64,000 nt of DNA from Pseudoramibacter faecis (GCF_036289405.1 NZ_JAYFFI010000001.1:248001-312000), one strand, 5' to 3'. Counted from the stretch's first letter, positions 8,189 to 17,642 are shown. Notes: generated from the letters alone by a model not told the origin. Numbers and translations: made by a program.

Positions 8189-9448
8189 TCACGCATAAAC
8201 CGCGATCTTTTTCTCGTCGTATACGTCATGGTCCAGCTCGCCGAGCTTGGCAGAAACGAGCAATGCTACCAAAACGTCTACGTCGACGTTCATCAGCGTG
8301 CGAAACATTCCCGCAAACCAGTCGATGCCAATCAAAACCGCAATGCTGTCGATGGGCAATCCCAAAGATGTTGCCAAGAATGTATAAACAATCACCGAAC
8401 CGCCGGGCACAGAGATGGTGCCCAGGCACATCAGAATTGACAGCAAACAGGCCATAAACATCTGATAGGGCGAGAGACTGATCTGCATGGACTGCGCCAT
8501 GAAGAAAATAGCCGCCACATAACACTGCGCGGCGCCGCAGCTGTTCATCGACATGGTGATCGGACCGGTAAAGTCCGCAACGCGGCGGCTAACGCCGAAT
8601 TTGGTGACCTCATCCTCCATCTTGGTGGGCAGGCAAATCGCACCGGACGTGGTCGTTACCGCCATGATGGACATCTTCGCGAATTTTTTAGGCATTTTGA
8701 GCAGACTGACTTTGGTCAGCGCGGCCGTCATCGGACAGAACAGCAAAAACTGAATCAAGTTACCAACCAGCAAAAGCCCGAGGAATTTTAACATCGGAAT
8801 GATCACCGCAAAACCGATGGCGCCGGCCACATTAGCCAGCAGGCAGAAGATCCCGATCGGAGCAACCTTCATCACGATCTTAATGATCTCTGTGACAGTG
8901 CCGTTGACGCCCTTCATCCACCTCACCACCGTGTCGTTCCCGGACTGCCTGGAATAAATCCCCATCGCGGCACCAAAAAACAGGGCAAACACGATACAAG
9001 GAACCATGGCGCTTTCCGCCATCGAACTGATCACATTCGTGGGGACAAAGTTGAGTAACGTCGTCTGCAGGGACGTGTCCCCCACTTTTGCTTCGCTGAT
9101 TTTTGCACCGTTCGCAATGTCGATGCCGACTCCAGGTTGAATCATCATAGAGAGCACGACGCCGAGGATCGCTGCCACAATCGTAAAGATAAAGATCCAC
9201 TTGAAGGTGTGAAGCCCCATCTTCCCGGCATTCTTGCCATCCCCGCCGCCGACGGCACCCGACACCGCGGACATGACCAGAACGACAACGGACATCTGAA
9301 TCAGGCGGATAAACATATCCCCGATAAACTTCAGATTGGCGCACCAGGGCCCCACCAAGGCGCCAAGGATAATTCCGCCGACCGTCGCAATTAAAATCTG
9401 TGCCGTCAACGACGCCGAAAGCTTTTTTAAAATTTGTTTGATTTGCAT
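8189..9448 (-). CDS. Dicarboxylate/amino acid:cation symporter (DAACS, SLC1-like)
   Basis: 419 residues with about eight hydrophobic segments. Family motifs are present: two hairpin-loop serine regions (AVTTTSGAICLPT near residue 265) and the transport-core MSMNSCGAAQC near residue 305. The latter departs from the usual NMDGTA, so the substrate may not be glutamate or C4-dicarboxylate. It lies inside the allantoin island between allC and a lactate-permease-family gene, suggesting uptake or exchange of a pathway acid; the substrate itself is not determinable. The start ATG follows GAGGGAAG. Confidence 0.85.
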   Translation of the reverse strand: MQIKQILKKLSASLTAQILIATVGGIILGALVGPWCANLKFIGDMFIRLIQMSVVVLVMSAVSGAVGGGDGKNAGKMGLHTFKWIFIFTIVAAILGVVLSMMIQPGVGIDIANGAKISEAKVGDTSLQTTLLNFVPTNVISSMAESAMVPCIVFALFFGAAMGIYSRQSGNDTVVRWMKGVNGTVTEIIKIVMKVAPIGIFCLLANVAGAIGFAVIIPMLKFLGLLLVGNLIQFLLFCPMTAALTKVSLLKMPKKFAKMSIMAVTTTSGAICLPTKMEDEVTKFGVSRRVADFTGPITMSMNSCGAAQCYVAAIFFMAQSMQISLSPYQMFMACLLSILMCLGTISVPGGSVIVYTFLATSLGLPIDSIAVLIGIDWFAGMFRTLMNVDVDVLVALLVSAKLGELDHDVYDEKKIAVYA

Positions 9449-9525
9449 ACTTCCCTCTCACATGGTGGCTGCAAAAATCGAATTGGCCGTTTCCCGGCTT
9501 CAGGTCCCGATGTGGAGCCCGAAGC

Positions 9526-9561
9526 TTTGGCGGCCTCCATCCGGCGTTTTTCACCGCCAAA
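9526..9561 (-). terminator. Possible intercistronic hairpin downstream of the 67-residue membrane protein gene
   Basis: TTTGGCGG (9526-9533) and CCGCCAAA (9554-9561) form a perfect 8-bp stem with a 20-base loop between the small membrane protein gene and the symporter. No T tract follows it, so termination is uncertain. Confidence 0.35.
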
Positions 9562-9585
9562 TGGGCAGCTTTGCCGGACAGGCCG

Positions 9586-9789
9586 TTATTTTTTCGGTTT
9601 TAATACAAAGGTGCGAACCGGCGATGACAGCAGGGCCAGAACAATCAGCCCGAGCCCGAAGGCACACACCGGTGTCGACATCAAATGCAGTCCGGTATGG
9701 ATGACCACCGCTCCCAATAAAATGACCAGAAATGCCAGCGTCAGCTTTCCGGCTTCCGTCGCAAAAAATTTTTTTTCTCTTGAATGCAT
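9586..9789 (-). CDS. Small two-helix membrane protein of unknown function
   Basis: 67 residues: a basic N-terminus (HSREKKFFA), two hydrophobic helices (about residues 16-34 and 38-58) and a basic tail (LKPKK). A GGAGG sequence sits about 12 bases before the ATG, and the gene starts 21 bases after the stop of the lactate-permease-family gene, so it is co-transcribed with it. I do not recognise a family. It may be an accessory subunit of the neighbouring transporter. Confidence 0.7.
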   Translation of the reverse strand: MHSREKKFFATEAGKLTLAFLVILLGAVVIHTGLHLMSTPVCAFGLGLIVLALLSSPVRTFVLKPKK

Positions 9790-9810
9790 GGCGCGTTTTC
9801 CCTCCGGTTT

Positions 9811-11427
9811 TTACAGACCCAATAACGTCAAGACAAAGATCATCAGCCCGATCAATATCACCGCCGGGACCGCCACGATCAAAATCTTCTTGAGCACTTC
9901 GCCTTCTTTTCCAAGGATACCGGCTGTGGTTGTTCCCAAAATAATTTTACTGGGACTCACCGCCGCACCGATGGACGCGCCTGTTGTTTGGGCTGCGAGC
10001 ACCAAGGCCGGACTGGCCTGCAGCAATTTGGCCGACGTCATTTGAAAACTGCCGAATAGGATGTTCGAGCTCATATTGCTCCCTGTCATGAATGTTCCCA
10101 GCAGTCCGACAAAGGGTGCCAGAATCAGATAGGCCTGACCCAAAATGCCCGAGATCCCTCTGGCCAGCACAATAGTCTGACCGGTGCCGCCCATAATTTT
10201 CGACATGATGACAAGCCCCACAACGGCGATGCCCGACGGCATGGTCATGCTCACGCTGTCGATAAAGATCTGCTTGATGCCGCCGCTTTTAATCCACCCG
10301 CGTCTTTTGTAATACACTAAGCCAACCATCGAAGACAAAAACAAGAATAAGCTCGCGTGGGTCAGGGGCGCAAAGGCGGAATAGGCTCCCACTGCCACAT
10401 TCACATAGCGATAACCCGTCATCGTTCTGGGAAAGGCCAAACCTATTTTAAAGGCGCCGAAGACGTTGTGAATCGGCGGGATCAAGAGCACCACTAATGT
10501 TACCGCGGACAAAAAAATGTATGGAATAAAGGCTTGTATCAGCCCCATGCCTTCCGGAAGCGCTCCCTTTTCGGACGTTTTTGCCAGCCGGTTCATAATC
10601 GGCGAACCCTCCGTCCGCCACGGCTCACGGTAACTCTTTGTCCGCCCCAGGCCCATGATAACCGCCAGCGCGATCAGCGAGGGAAAAAAGCAACACAAGG
10701 TTGTGTTCACCTGGCTTAGCAGCAATTCGCCGCCGCCTTGAATCAAGGCCATGATCGTCACGGCTTTAAACCCCTTGCGTATGGCCCTCCCCTTACCATA
10801 AAACCAACAGATGATGAAACCCGTCGCAATGTTCCACAGCCAGATAAAAAGCGCCGTCCAAAATGCCGTTTTAAAATACAATGCGCTGCCGACGCTCAGT
10901 CCCGAAAAGCTGACCAATGAATCCCAAGCTGCCGCCAGCGTGCCAAAGGTATTGCCCCACGCCTGACTGATGAGCGGAATAATCACAGACCAAATCGGCG
11001 TGACGCCGATGCCGATGAGCAGCGGCGCTCCCACCGCCACTGGTACCCCAAAACCGGTAATGCCTTGTAAAAAACTTTCAAAAACCCATCCCATCGCAAG
11101 AACCTGCAGCAATTCATTCGGAAGGAGCCGGCGCATACCGCTGCGGATCACCGCAAATGCATTCGCTTCCTTTCCCACGTGATACATGAGGATGGCTGTC
11201 CAAACGATTAAAAGGATGATCAGCGCGTCCCAGATGCCTTTGGCAACTTCCGCGGCAATCAGAAAGACCCCCGCTTTGTAACCGGTCAGCCCCGTTATCA
11301 CGGTAATCAACATGCCGACGGCTGACGCCTCGGCCGCTCCCCAATGGCATTTCACCATAAGCACGATCAGAATGATAATCGGCAAAAATGCCATTCCCCA
11401 AGTAAAAAAATTAACCGGTATATTCAT
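9811..11427 (-). CDS. L-lactate permease family (LctP) transporter
   Basis: 538 residues with many transmembrane segments, including the LctP family stretches GWVFESFLQGITGFGVPVAV near residue 117, SQAWGNTFGTLAAAWDSL near residue 160 and GTFMTGSNMSSNILFG near residue 440. Known members carry L-lactate, D-lactate or glycolate with protons. Inside an allantoin island an alpha-hydroxy/alpha-keto or amide acid such as oxamate or glyoxylate is a reasonable candidate, but this is inference. It is followed by the 67-residue membrane protein and preceded, 38 bases away, by carbamate kinase. Confidence 0.9.
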   Translation of the reverse strand: MNIPVNFFTWGMAFLPIIILIVLMVKCHWGAAEASAVGMLITVITGLTGYKAGVFLIAAEVAKGIWDALIILLIVWTAILMYHVGKEANAFAVIRSGMRRLLPNELLQVLAMGWVFESFLQGITGFGVPVAVGAPLLIGIGVTPIWSVIIPLISQAWGNTFGTLAAAWDSLVSFSGLSVGSALYFKTAFWTALFIWLWNIATGFIICWFYGKGRAIRKGFKAVTIMALIQGGGELLLSQVNTTLCCFFPSLIALAVIMGLGRTKSYREPWRTEGSPIMNRLAKTSEKGALPEGMGLIQAFIPYIFLSAVTLVVLLIPPIHNVFGAFKIGLAFPRTMTGYRYVNVAVGAYSAFAPLTHASLFLFLSSMVGLVYYKRRGWIKSGGIKQIFIDSVSMTMPSGIAVVGLVIMSKIMGGTGQTIVLARGISGILGQAYLILAPFVGLLGTFMTGSNMSSNILFGSFQMTSAKLLQASPALVLAAQTTGASIGAAVSPSKIILGTTTAGILGKEGEVLKKILIVAVPAVILIGLMIFVLTLLGL

Positions 11428-11465
11428 ATTGCTCCTTACTTTATCGCTTTGATAACTGCAAAAGA

Positions 11466-12401
11466 TCAGGTATGGATGATAGTTCCCGTTTTCCCGGCAA
11501 TGCCGTCTGTCGCCTTATCGAGTAAGGTAATTAATGCGCTCCGGCCTTCACCGGACGATGCAAAACGAATGCCCGCTTCGACCTTGGGTAGCATCGAACC
11601 CGGCATGAATTCGCCGGCTTGTGCATAAGACCTGGCTTCTTCAACGCTCATTTCAGACAGCCACCGCTGATTCGGTTTTCCAAAATGAATGGCCACTTTT
11701 TCCACCGCCGTCAAAATTACCAGGAAATCCGCGTCTAATTTTTCTGCCAGCAGCGCGCTGGCGTTGTCTTTATCGATCACGGCATTCACGCCTTCAAGCT
11801 TGCCATCTCGGTTGACCACCGGAATGCCGCCGCCGCCGCAAGTGATGACAATGTGCCCCGCTTCAACCAACGTTTGAATGGTTTTCAGTTCGCAAATGCG
11901 CTTGGCCGAAGGAGAAGGTACCACCATCCGGTAGCCGCGCCCCGCGTCTTCCATGCATTTAATCCCACGAGCCTCAAATTCTGAGGCCTCCTCTTCGGTC
12001 ATAAAGCGACCGATGGGTTTCTGCGGATTTTCAAATGCGGGATCATCTGGATCAACTTCGATCTGCGACAGAATGGTCGACACTTTTTTATCCATCTTGC
12101 GACTGGCAAGCTCGTATTTGATGGCGTTTTGCAAGTCGATGCCGATATATCCCTGACTCATCGCCACACTCGATGGCAGCGGAATCTGTTTATAATCCGC
12201 CGATGTCAGCACCAAATCATCCATCGCTTTCTGAATCATGCCGATTTGCGGACCGTTTCCGTGGGTAATCACGATATTCAGATCCTGCGCCGCCAAATCC
12301 ACGATGACTTTTGCTGTTTTGGCCACCGCAATGCGTTGTTCTTCTAAATTGTTGCCCAAGGCGTTCCCCCCGAGCGCAATCACAATGGTCTTCTTATTCA
12401 T
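11466..12401 (-). CDS. allK: Carbamate kinase (catabolic)
   Basis: 311 residues, full length. Transfers the phosphate of carbamoyl phosphate to ADP, giving ATP, ammonia and CO2. Amino acid kinase signatures are seen: IALGGNALG at the N-terminus, THGNGPQIG near residue 46, TCGGGGIPVV near residue 208 and VIDKDNASALLA near residue 228. Placed directly downstream of the FdrA-YlbE fusion, it should harvest energy from carbamoyl phosphate made from oxalurate, matching the E. coli allK (ybcF) role rather than an arginine deiminase arcC; no arginine deiminase genes are nearby. Start ATG behind AAGGAG. Confidence 0.92.
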   Translation of the reverse strand: MNKKTIVIALGGNALGNNLEEQRIAVAKTAKVIVDLAAQDLNIVITHGNGPQIGMIQKAMDDLVLTSADYKQIPLPSSVAMSQGYIGIDLQNAIKYELASRKMDKKVSTILSQIEVDPDDPAFENPQKPIGRFMTEEEASEFEARGIKCMEDAGRGYRMVVPSPSAKRICELKTIQTLVEAGHIVITCGGGGIPVVNRDGKLEGVNAVIDKDNASALLAEKLDADFLVILTAVEKVAIHFGKPNQRWLSEMSVEEARSYAQAGEFMPGSMLPKVEAGIRFASSGEGRSALITLLDKATDGIAGKTGTIIHT

Positions 12402-12422
12402 TTCCCTTCTCCTTAATTCGAA

Positions 12423-12452
12423 GGCTGCGGCCCCCTCCCTGCGGTCGCAGCC
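12423..12452 (-). terminator. Intercistronic hairpin between allFG and carbamate kinase
   Basis: GGCTGCG (12423-12429) and CGCAGCC (12446-12452) form a perfect 7-bp GC-rich stem with a 16-base loop, in the 63-base gap between the two genes. There is no T tract; it may stabilise or process the mRNA rather than terminate it. Confidence 0.4.
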
Positions 12453-12464
12453 AATCTTCTCAGT

Positions 12465-15400
12465 TTAGCCTTGATAACCCAGTTTTTGCGCATACGCCAA
12501 AATGGCTTTCTTGAAGCAGTCGATCGGCGGATGAACCGTCCCGGCTCCAATTTGGCCAAATCCTGCAATTTTATGTGCAATCCCCGTATTGATCACCGGC
12601 GTTATATCTTTCTCAACCACCAATCTCGCATCAATTCCCAAACAGGTCCCTTTAAAATTCCAAGTCGGAATAATGTAGTTTGGATTATGTCCGATGGTGA
12701 TCTCCGTCATTTCGTTGCTGGTGCGTAATGCATCTTCATAACCGCCGGCGCCGACAAAACGTGTCACCGCAGGCGCGGCAATCATGGCCATGCCGCCGAC
12801 CCCAACGGTTTCCGTAATGGCCGAATCCCCGATATCCGGGCAGGCATCTTCTCCGTCGTATCCGGTAAAATAAAGTCCCTGCGGCGTATTAACGGGGCCG
12901 GTAAACCATTGGTCACCCATGCCGGCGATGCGAATCCCGAAATCAACACCGTTGCGGCACATAGCCGTGACCACCGTCCCTTCTGCAACGGTCCGGGCGC
13001 CGTCCATAATCGCCTTGCCGGAGGCCATCATGATGTTCAGGAAGAACTGATCGGTGTCCGCCAGGAATTTCATCACATCGTAACGGTCCTTTTCTGAAAT
13101 ATCCAGCTGGGTGATGATAGGAGCCATCTCCTTCAGGAATACCAGAGAAGCCGCAATATTGCGTTGATGAAATTCGTCTCCCATAGCAATCGCTTTGGCG
13201 ATCATCGAATTGACGGCGAGGCCGTTTTCCCGGGTGCGCAGCGCGCGGCTCAGGGTCGGCCCGAGCACATCGCGCATCCAGCGCAACCGATCAACCACTT
13301 CTTCGGAATAAGCGCCAAAGCGAAGCACCTTGCCGATCCCTTCGTTCATCGTGCAGTATGCTTTATTGCCGTCCGCTTCGTTTTCAACTACCCAAAGCGG
13401 CATATTGGCCGTCGTGATCCCGCCCATCGGGCCGACGGCGTTCACATGATGGCAGGGGATAAATCGGATCTCGCCAGATTCCAGCAGTTTACGGGCATCT
13501 GTTTCGTTGTCCGCCCATTCTTCAAACAGCACCGCGCCGACACAGGAGCCCTGAACCGTCGGCGGCATCTGGGCGTAGTTAATCGGTGGGCCGGCGTGCA
13601 AAATGGTTTTTTCCCTCGTATTGAGTTCCGGAATCAACACCTTAGCAAGCTGATTGTCTTTCAGCACCGGCTGTGCCGCCACGATTTTTGCAATCATCCT
13701 CTGATTGGCGTCGTCAATGGTTGTTTCGTTTTCCCGATAATTGCGCAGAAAATTCAAAACGCTGATCATTTCAAGATCACCGCCAGCCGGAGGCGCCCAG
13801 TTAAATTGCACGGTCTTGCAGCCGAATTCTTCGCACACATCCGCAAAGCTTTTGAGCCCGATATTGATCACCCTGGGTTTGTTGTGGAGCATAGCCAGCA
13901 TCTGTTCAGACGCTTCTCCCGGCATCGCATCGGTCACGGTTTTGTCGCGCACCGGCTTTTCCGGTTCGTCAAAATCGAGGCCGATCGACTGAATCGCCGC
14001 ACGGCAGGCCAGCTTGTTGGTTTCGCAGACGATCACCCCGGCGTTTTTCAGCTTCTGAACCGCTTCATCATATCCCTGATAGTCGCGCCTCGTCCCGCAG
14101 ACCGTCGTGACAAAGGTCACCTTCCGGTTTTCTGACGCAGCTTTTTCTTTCAGGGCAAGGATCGTTGGGATCAGCGCGCCGGCCATATCCCCATGGGAAC
14201 CGTATCCCAGCATAATATCGAAGAGAATAACGCCAGTATCCGGATCATCGAGGGCTTCTTCCATACATTCAATGCGCTTGGCCGGATCAATCATCGGATG
14301 GGGGTGACCCTGGGTGTATACGTCATCTCCCAAATCGACCACGACGTGACCCAAAGTTTGCAGCATGTAACCTTCGGCCTTTTCCGGCGGAATTTTCAAA
14401 TCCAAAGCGTCTTTGATCAACATAGCTGCTTCATTGGCCAACGTGCCGCCGGAATAATACGCTTTGATGGTCTTGCCCGCTTCCTTCGGGAAACAATCTT
14501 CTTTTGCAAGGGCCACTTCGCCTTCTGGCATCGTTTCGCCGCGCACCAGACTAACGGCCAACCGAGCCGCTTCGTCCAAGGTATAGCAATGATAAAAATC
14601 TTTTTCGTGATACGTCGGCTTTTCTCCAAGAAAGAGAGTAATAACTGGTTTCTTGCAGACGCTGAGCCGAGCCGAAATTTTTTCGCGGACAGCTTTTGCC
14701 GGCGGCTTGGACAAAACGATCATCACTTTGACGGCATCGTCCTTTTCCATGGCATCGATGGTATCCATCACGGTGATGCCACCGACTTCCGAGGCCAAGT
14801 CCCGGCCGCCGGTGCCGATGGCATTGGTGACCCCTTCACCCAGTCTGTCGATAATGCAAGTCAGTTCCTGAATGCCGGTTCCCGAAGCGCCGATAATGCC
14901 GATGCTCCCTTTTGAGACGCTGTTTGTAAATGCAATGGGAACCCCGTCAATAATACCGGTCCCGCAGTCCGGTCCCATCACGCAAAGGCCTTTTTTGTGC
15001 GCTTTTTCTTTGAGTGCCACCTCCTGATCGATAGTCACGTTGTCTGAGAACATAAAGACATTAAGCCCTTCGTCCAATGCGCGATCGGCTTCCAGTGCTG
15101 CATAGGCACCCGGGATGGAAATCACCGCCAAATCCGCATCCGGCAATTTCTCTTTCGCCCCTTCCCAGGACGATACACCCGCATCTTCTGCCCGGGCACG
15201 GTCATCCGTGGCTTGATTTTCAAAAAAGGCTTCCGTTTTTTCTTCCAACGCCGCCATTAACGCCGGATCGTCGACATCCGCGACGATAACCATATCGTTG
15301 GCTGTCGCTTCGTCAAGCTCCTCGGTTTGGAGACCTGCACGGGCAAAAATATCTTTGTTCGCCGGGGTCGCCATCATCACCTGAACCTTCTGAACGCCTT

Positions 15401-15482
15401 CCGTCGCCGTTAGGGCGTTCGTCAAAAGCATCAGGATTACCGAATCATGGTAGCTGCCCTTTTTGACAACCGTCTTTAGCAT
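12465..15482 (-). CDS. allFG: FdrA-DUF1116 (YlbE) fusion: oxamate carbamoyltransferase AllF+AllG
   Basis: 1005 residues. The first ~510 resemble FdrA, an acyl-CoA-synthetase-like protein: GPDCGTG near residue 172, GIIGASGTGIQELTC near residue 197, GGTLANEA near 353 and GHPHPMIDP near 405. The remainder is a DUF1116 domain like E. coli YlbE: HAGPPINYAQMPP near residue 630, RFIPCHHVNAVGPMGG near 675, NGVDFGIR near 850. In E. coli these are separate proteins, and with YlbF they were reported as oxamic transcarbamylase (AllFGH), forming oxamate and carbamoyl phosphate from oxalurate. Here the first two are one polypeptide, and the third subunit (DUF2877) is encoded at 24555-25424. The gene lies between allD, which makes the substrate, and carbamate kinase, which uses the product. 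The frame is intact. Confidence 0.92.
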   Translation of the reverse strand: MLKTVVKKGSYHDSVILMLLTNALTATEGVQKVQVMMATPANKDIFARAGLQTEELDEATANDMVIVADVDDPALMAALEEKTEAFFENQATDDRARAEDAGVSSWEGAKEKLPDADLAVISIPGAYAALEADRALDEGLNVFMFSDNVTIDQEVALKEKAHKKGLCVMGPDCGTGIIDGVPIAFTNSVSKGSIGIIGASGTGIQELTCIIDRLGEGVTNAIGTGGRDLASEVGGITVMDTIDAMEKDDAVKVMIVLSKPPAKAVREKISARLSVCKKPVITLFLGEKPTYHEKDFYHCYTLDEAARLAVSLVRGETMPEGEVALAKEDCFPKEAGKTIKAYYSGGTLANEAAMLIKDALDLKIPPEKAEGYMLQTLGHVVVDLGDDVYTQGHPHPMIDPAKRIECMEEALDDPDTGVILFDIMLGYGSHGDMAGALIPTILALKEKAASENRKVTFVTTVCGTRRDYQGYDEAVQKLKNAGVIVCETNKLACRAAIQSIGLDFDEPEKPVRDKTVTDAMPGEASEQMLAMLHNKPRVINIGLKSFADVCEEFGCKTVQFNWAPPAGGDLEMISVLNFLRNYRENETTIDDANQRMIAKIVAAQPVLKDNQLAKVLIPELNTREKTILHAGPPINYAQMPPTVQGSCVGAVLFEEWADNETDARKLLESGEIRFIPCHHVNAVGPMGGITTANMPLWVVENEADGNKAYCTMNEGIGKVLRFGAYSEEVVDRLRWMRDVLGPTLSRALRTRENGLAVNSMIAKAIAMGDEFHQRNIAASLVFLKEMAPIITQLDISEKDRYDVMKFLADTDQFFLNIMMASGKAIMDGARTVAEGTVVTAMCRNGVDFGIRIAGMGDQWFTGPVNTPQGLYFTGYDGEDACPDIGDSAITETVGVGGMAMIAAPAVTRFVGAGGYEDALRTSNEMTEITIGHNPNYIIPTWNFKGTCLGIDARLVVEKDITPVINTGIAHKIAGFGQIGAGTVHPPIDCFKKAILAYAQKLGYQG

Positions 15483-15543
15483 GGTTTTACCTCTTCGTTT
15501 TTGATTCTAATCGATGACCATCTCGCAAGCGGTTTGCCGACAA

Positions 15544-16596
15544 CTATTCGGCAAAGCGATTTTTATGATCATAGCGATTGTAATGAACATCATCGCTTTT
15601 CAAATACGCCACGATATCATCGACAATTTCGATGCCGCCTTCTTCGTAGGCTTTTTTGCGGCGCAACTCTGCACGTTCACCCGGATAATAAACCTTGTCG
15701 TATCCCGGTGCCGGCGGCGTGGCGTTCAATTCGTCCATGGATTGTTTCATATCCCTTTCAAACGCTTCTTTGCCGCAGAAACGTTCCGGATCAATGACAA
15801 TGTGCAGCTGCCCCAGATTTCTTCCTTCCGACAAATCGTGGTACATTGAGCTGACGTGTCCTCCAAAGGGTACCCCCATCAAAATCCCCGAAAAAATATC
15901 CACCATCATCATCAGACCATAACCTTTGGCGCCAGCAATGGGCAAAAGCGCATTAACCTTATTCGGATCCGTCACCGGTATACCTTTTTCATCAACGGCC
16001 CAGTCGTCGGGAATCAATTCTCCCCGGGAGCGTTTATCGAGAATTTTTCCCCAGGCTTGAACAGTTGTTGCCATATCAAATACCGCGATGCGGCCATCGG
16101 AAGCCGGCGCGGCAAAAGAGATCGGGTTGGTTCCGTAATATGGCTCCGTTCCCCCGAACGGCACCGCCATTGGATCCGACTGACACATGGAAATCGCCGC
16201 GAGTCCTTCTTTAGCTGCCATTTCCGTATAATAGCCAATGGAGCCACTGTGAGAGATATTGCGCATCCCGACAACGGCGATGCCGTTTTTCTTGGCCATT
16301 TCGATCGCATGTTCCATTGCCAACTTCGCCGCAACATAGCCAATGCCGTTGTCGCCTTCAAACACGCCGGAACAAGGGCCCGTTTCACGCCATTCGAACT
16401 TAGGATCTGTAGTGATCCCCCCTTTGGCAATCCGTTCGCTATAGTATTCTACACGAACCGATCCATGAGAATGATAGCCCCTTTCATCCGACCATGTCAG
16501 GATCTCCGCCGTCGTATCGGCATGATCTTCCCGTAGCCCCGCTTTAATGAATTTATTTTTCATCAGTGTTTTTAATTCCATTCTTGCCAAACGCAT
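15544..16596 (-). CDS. allD: Ureidoglycolate dehydrogenase (LDH2/MDH2 family)
   Basis: 350 residues. NAD(P)-dependent oxidation of (S)-ureidoglycolate to oxalurate. It is close to E. coli AllD along its whole length: RGYHSHGSVRVEYYSERI near residue 39, SHSGSIGYY near 115, MCQSDPMAVPFGG near 137, YGTNPISFA near 153, ATTVQAWGK near 175, GAKGYGLMMMVD near 220 and GRNLGQLHIVIDP near 255. This specific match makes ureidoglycolate more likely than malate or lactate. GGAGG precedes the start ATG. The upstream gene is allE, but a terminator lies between them, so allD-allFG-allK may depend on read-through or an unseen promoter. Confidence 0.94.
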   Translation of the reverse strand: MRLARMELKTLMKNKFIKAGLREDHADTTAEILTWSDERGYHSHGSVRVEYYSERIAKGGITTDPKFEWRETGPCSGVFEGDNGIGYVAAKLAMEHAIEMAKKNGIAVVGMRNISHSGSIGYYTEMAAKEGLAAISMCQSDPMAVPFGGTEPYYGTNPISFAAPASDGRIAVFDMATTVQAWGKILDKRSRGELIPDDWAVDEKGIPVTDPNKVNALLPIAGAKGYGLMMMVDIFSGILMGVPFGGHVSSMYHDLSEGRNLGQLHIVIDPERFCGKEAFERDMKQSMDELNATPPAPGYDKVYYPGERAELRRKKAYEEGGIEIVDDIVAYLKSDDVHYNRYDHKNRFAE

Positions 16597-16631
16597 TTTG
16601 TCCTCCGCTTTAATCGTTTAAATAATCAATT

Positions 16632-16666
16632 GATAAAAAGCCCCGAACGATTCTATTTTCGGGGCC
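16632..16666 (-). terminator. Terminator between allE and allD
   Basis: On the minus strand, GCCCCGAA, a 10-base loop and TTCGGGGC form a perfect 8-bp stem followed by TTTTTATC. It is a canonical intrinsic terminator located after allE and before allD, so transcription of the downstream all genes may be attenuated here. Confidence 0.82.
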
Positions 16667-16701
16667 ACTGCATCGGTGCTGCCGATCGTTGATTCAAATC
16701 C

Positions 16702-17490
16702 TTATAACTGGATGTCGCGATTGCAGTCTTTCGAATAGATATAGACGTAATCTTCCCGGCCGACAGCGTAGCAAGCCTGCGGACAATAGGAGTCCATAAA
16801 GACATAATCGCCCTTTTCAAGCGGCATCCAATCATTATCCAAATTGTACATGCCTTTGCCTTGAAGAAAATACATCCCATGCTGCTGCACATGTGTTTCC
16901 AAATAGCCGTGGGATGCTCCCGGTTCAAATTTCAAAATATGCATATTCATGTCAAAGCCCAAATCCTGTGCGGCCGGCAGGAGATCTTTACTCTGGCAAT
17001 TGGTCATCCCTTCATAGTCCATATAATCGATATCATTAATATTGCCGACAACCGTGCGCGCGGTCTTGCCTTCCAGCGGAAGGTATCTTCTGCGGTAAAT
17101 ATAAAGCTTCGCTTCCGCGCCGCTTTTATTCTCAAAACACATCGGCCTGTCTTCCGGGCTGAACATATAGCCGCCTGCGCTGAGAACCGCGTCCTGATCC
17201 GCATTCCGGGCATTCACTTTCCCTTCAATAACAAACAGGAATGATTCGATGCCTTCGCCGCCGATTCCCTGCAGATTCTTTCCGTCGGCGTGTGCTGTCA
17301 CCAGATAGTCTGCAAAGGTAGCACCAATTTCAGGGCAACCTAAAATAGTGGTGTCGCAATTTTCATAACCCGGGACGACATTTTTAACCAAGCCGTCCGG
17401 CTCCAGCACGACATAATTATTTTTTTTAACGATCGAGCGTGTGCTCAGCAATGAATCGCGATAGCCGGTTTGATTATTTAGGTATCCCAT
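16702..17490 (-). CDS. allE: (S)-ureidoglycine aminohydrolase (bicupin)
   Basis: 262 residues. Manganese-dependent release of ammonia from ureidoglycine to form (S)-ureidoglycolate. Two cupin domains are visible: the first around FLFVIEGKVNARN (about residue 92), the second containing MHILKFEPGASHGYLETHVQ and MYFLQGKGMYNLDNDW (about residues 180-225), which supply the His/Glu/Gln metal ligands seen in this family. The start is the ATG at 17488-17490 with AGAGGA eight bases upstream; an upstream in-frame extension lacks a ribosome binding site. First gene after the divergent intergenic region that carries the repeated AAAAATTGGTTGA element. Confidence 0.93.
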   Translation of the reverse strand: MGYLNNQTGYRDSLLSTRSIVKKNNYVVLEPDGLVKNVVPGYENCDTTILGCPEIGATFADYLVTAHADGKNLQGIGGEGIESFLFVIEGKVNARNADQDAVLSAGGYMFSPEDRPMCFENKSGAEAKLYIYRRRYLPLEGKTARTVVGNINDIDYMDYEGMTNCQSKDLLPAAQDLGFDMNMHILKFEPGASHGYLETHVQQHGMYFLQGKGMYNLDNDWMPLEKGDYVFMDSYCPQACYAVGREDYVYIYSKDCNRDIQL

Positions 17491-17555
17491 CTGAATTCCT
17501 CTCTTTCTGCATTTGAATCTATACATTAAAATACAATAGCTTTAATTATAGCTCT

Positions 17556-17639
17556 ATAATGCCATGAACTCTTTGATTTTTCAACCATTTTTTAATTATT
17601 TTTATTTTTAGTGCTTATTTTCAACCAATTTTTTATTTT
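17556..17639 (-). promoter_or_regulatory. allE promoter with two copies of a candidate operator
   Basis: On the minus strand, TTGAAA (17579-17584), a 17-base spacer and CATTAT (17556-17561) form a plausible promoter. Two copies of a shared element, AAAAAATGGTTGA (ending at 17581) and AAAAAATTGGTTGA (ending at 17621), lie 40 bp apart in the same orientation; the first overlaps the -35 box. The same element occurs twice at 24341-24460, so it is a likely operator for the island's regulator, the XRE-GntR-FCD protein being the obvious candidate (inference). Confidence 0.55.
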
Positions 17640-17642
17640 GTC

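Noticed and set aside
7932..8192. Possible 86-codon gene between the symporter and allC
   Set aside because: It overlaps the allC start and the symporter stop, has no ribosome binding site and resembles no family.
11466..12401. Carbamate kinase as part of an arginine deiminase pathway
   Set aside because: No arginine deiminase or ornithine carbamoyltransferase gene is present, whereas the oxalurate-cleaving enzyme is next door.
13164..14915. Plus-strand open frames of 240-320 codons inside allFG
   Set aside because: Antisense to an intact 1005-residue protein with clear domains.
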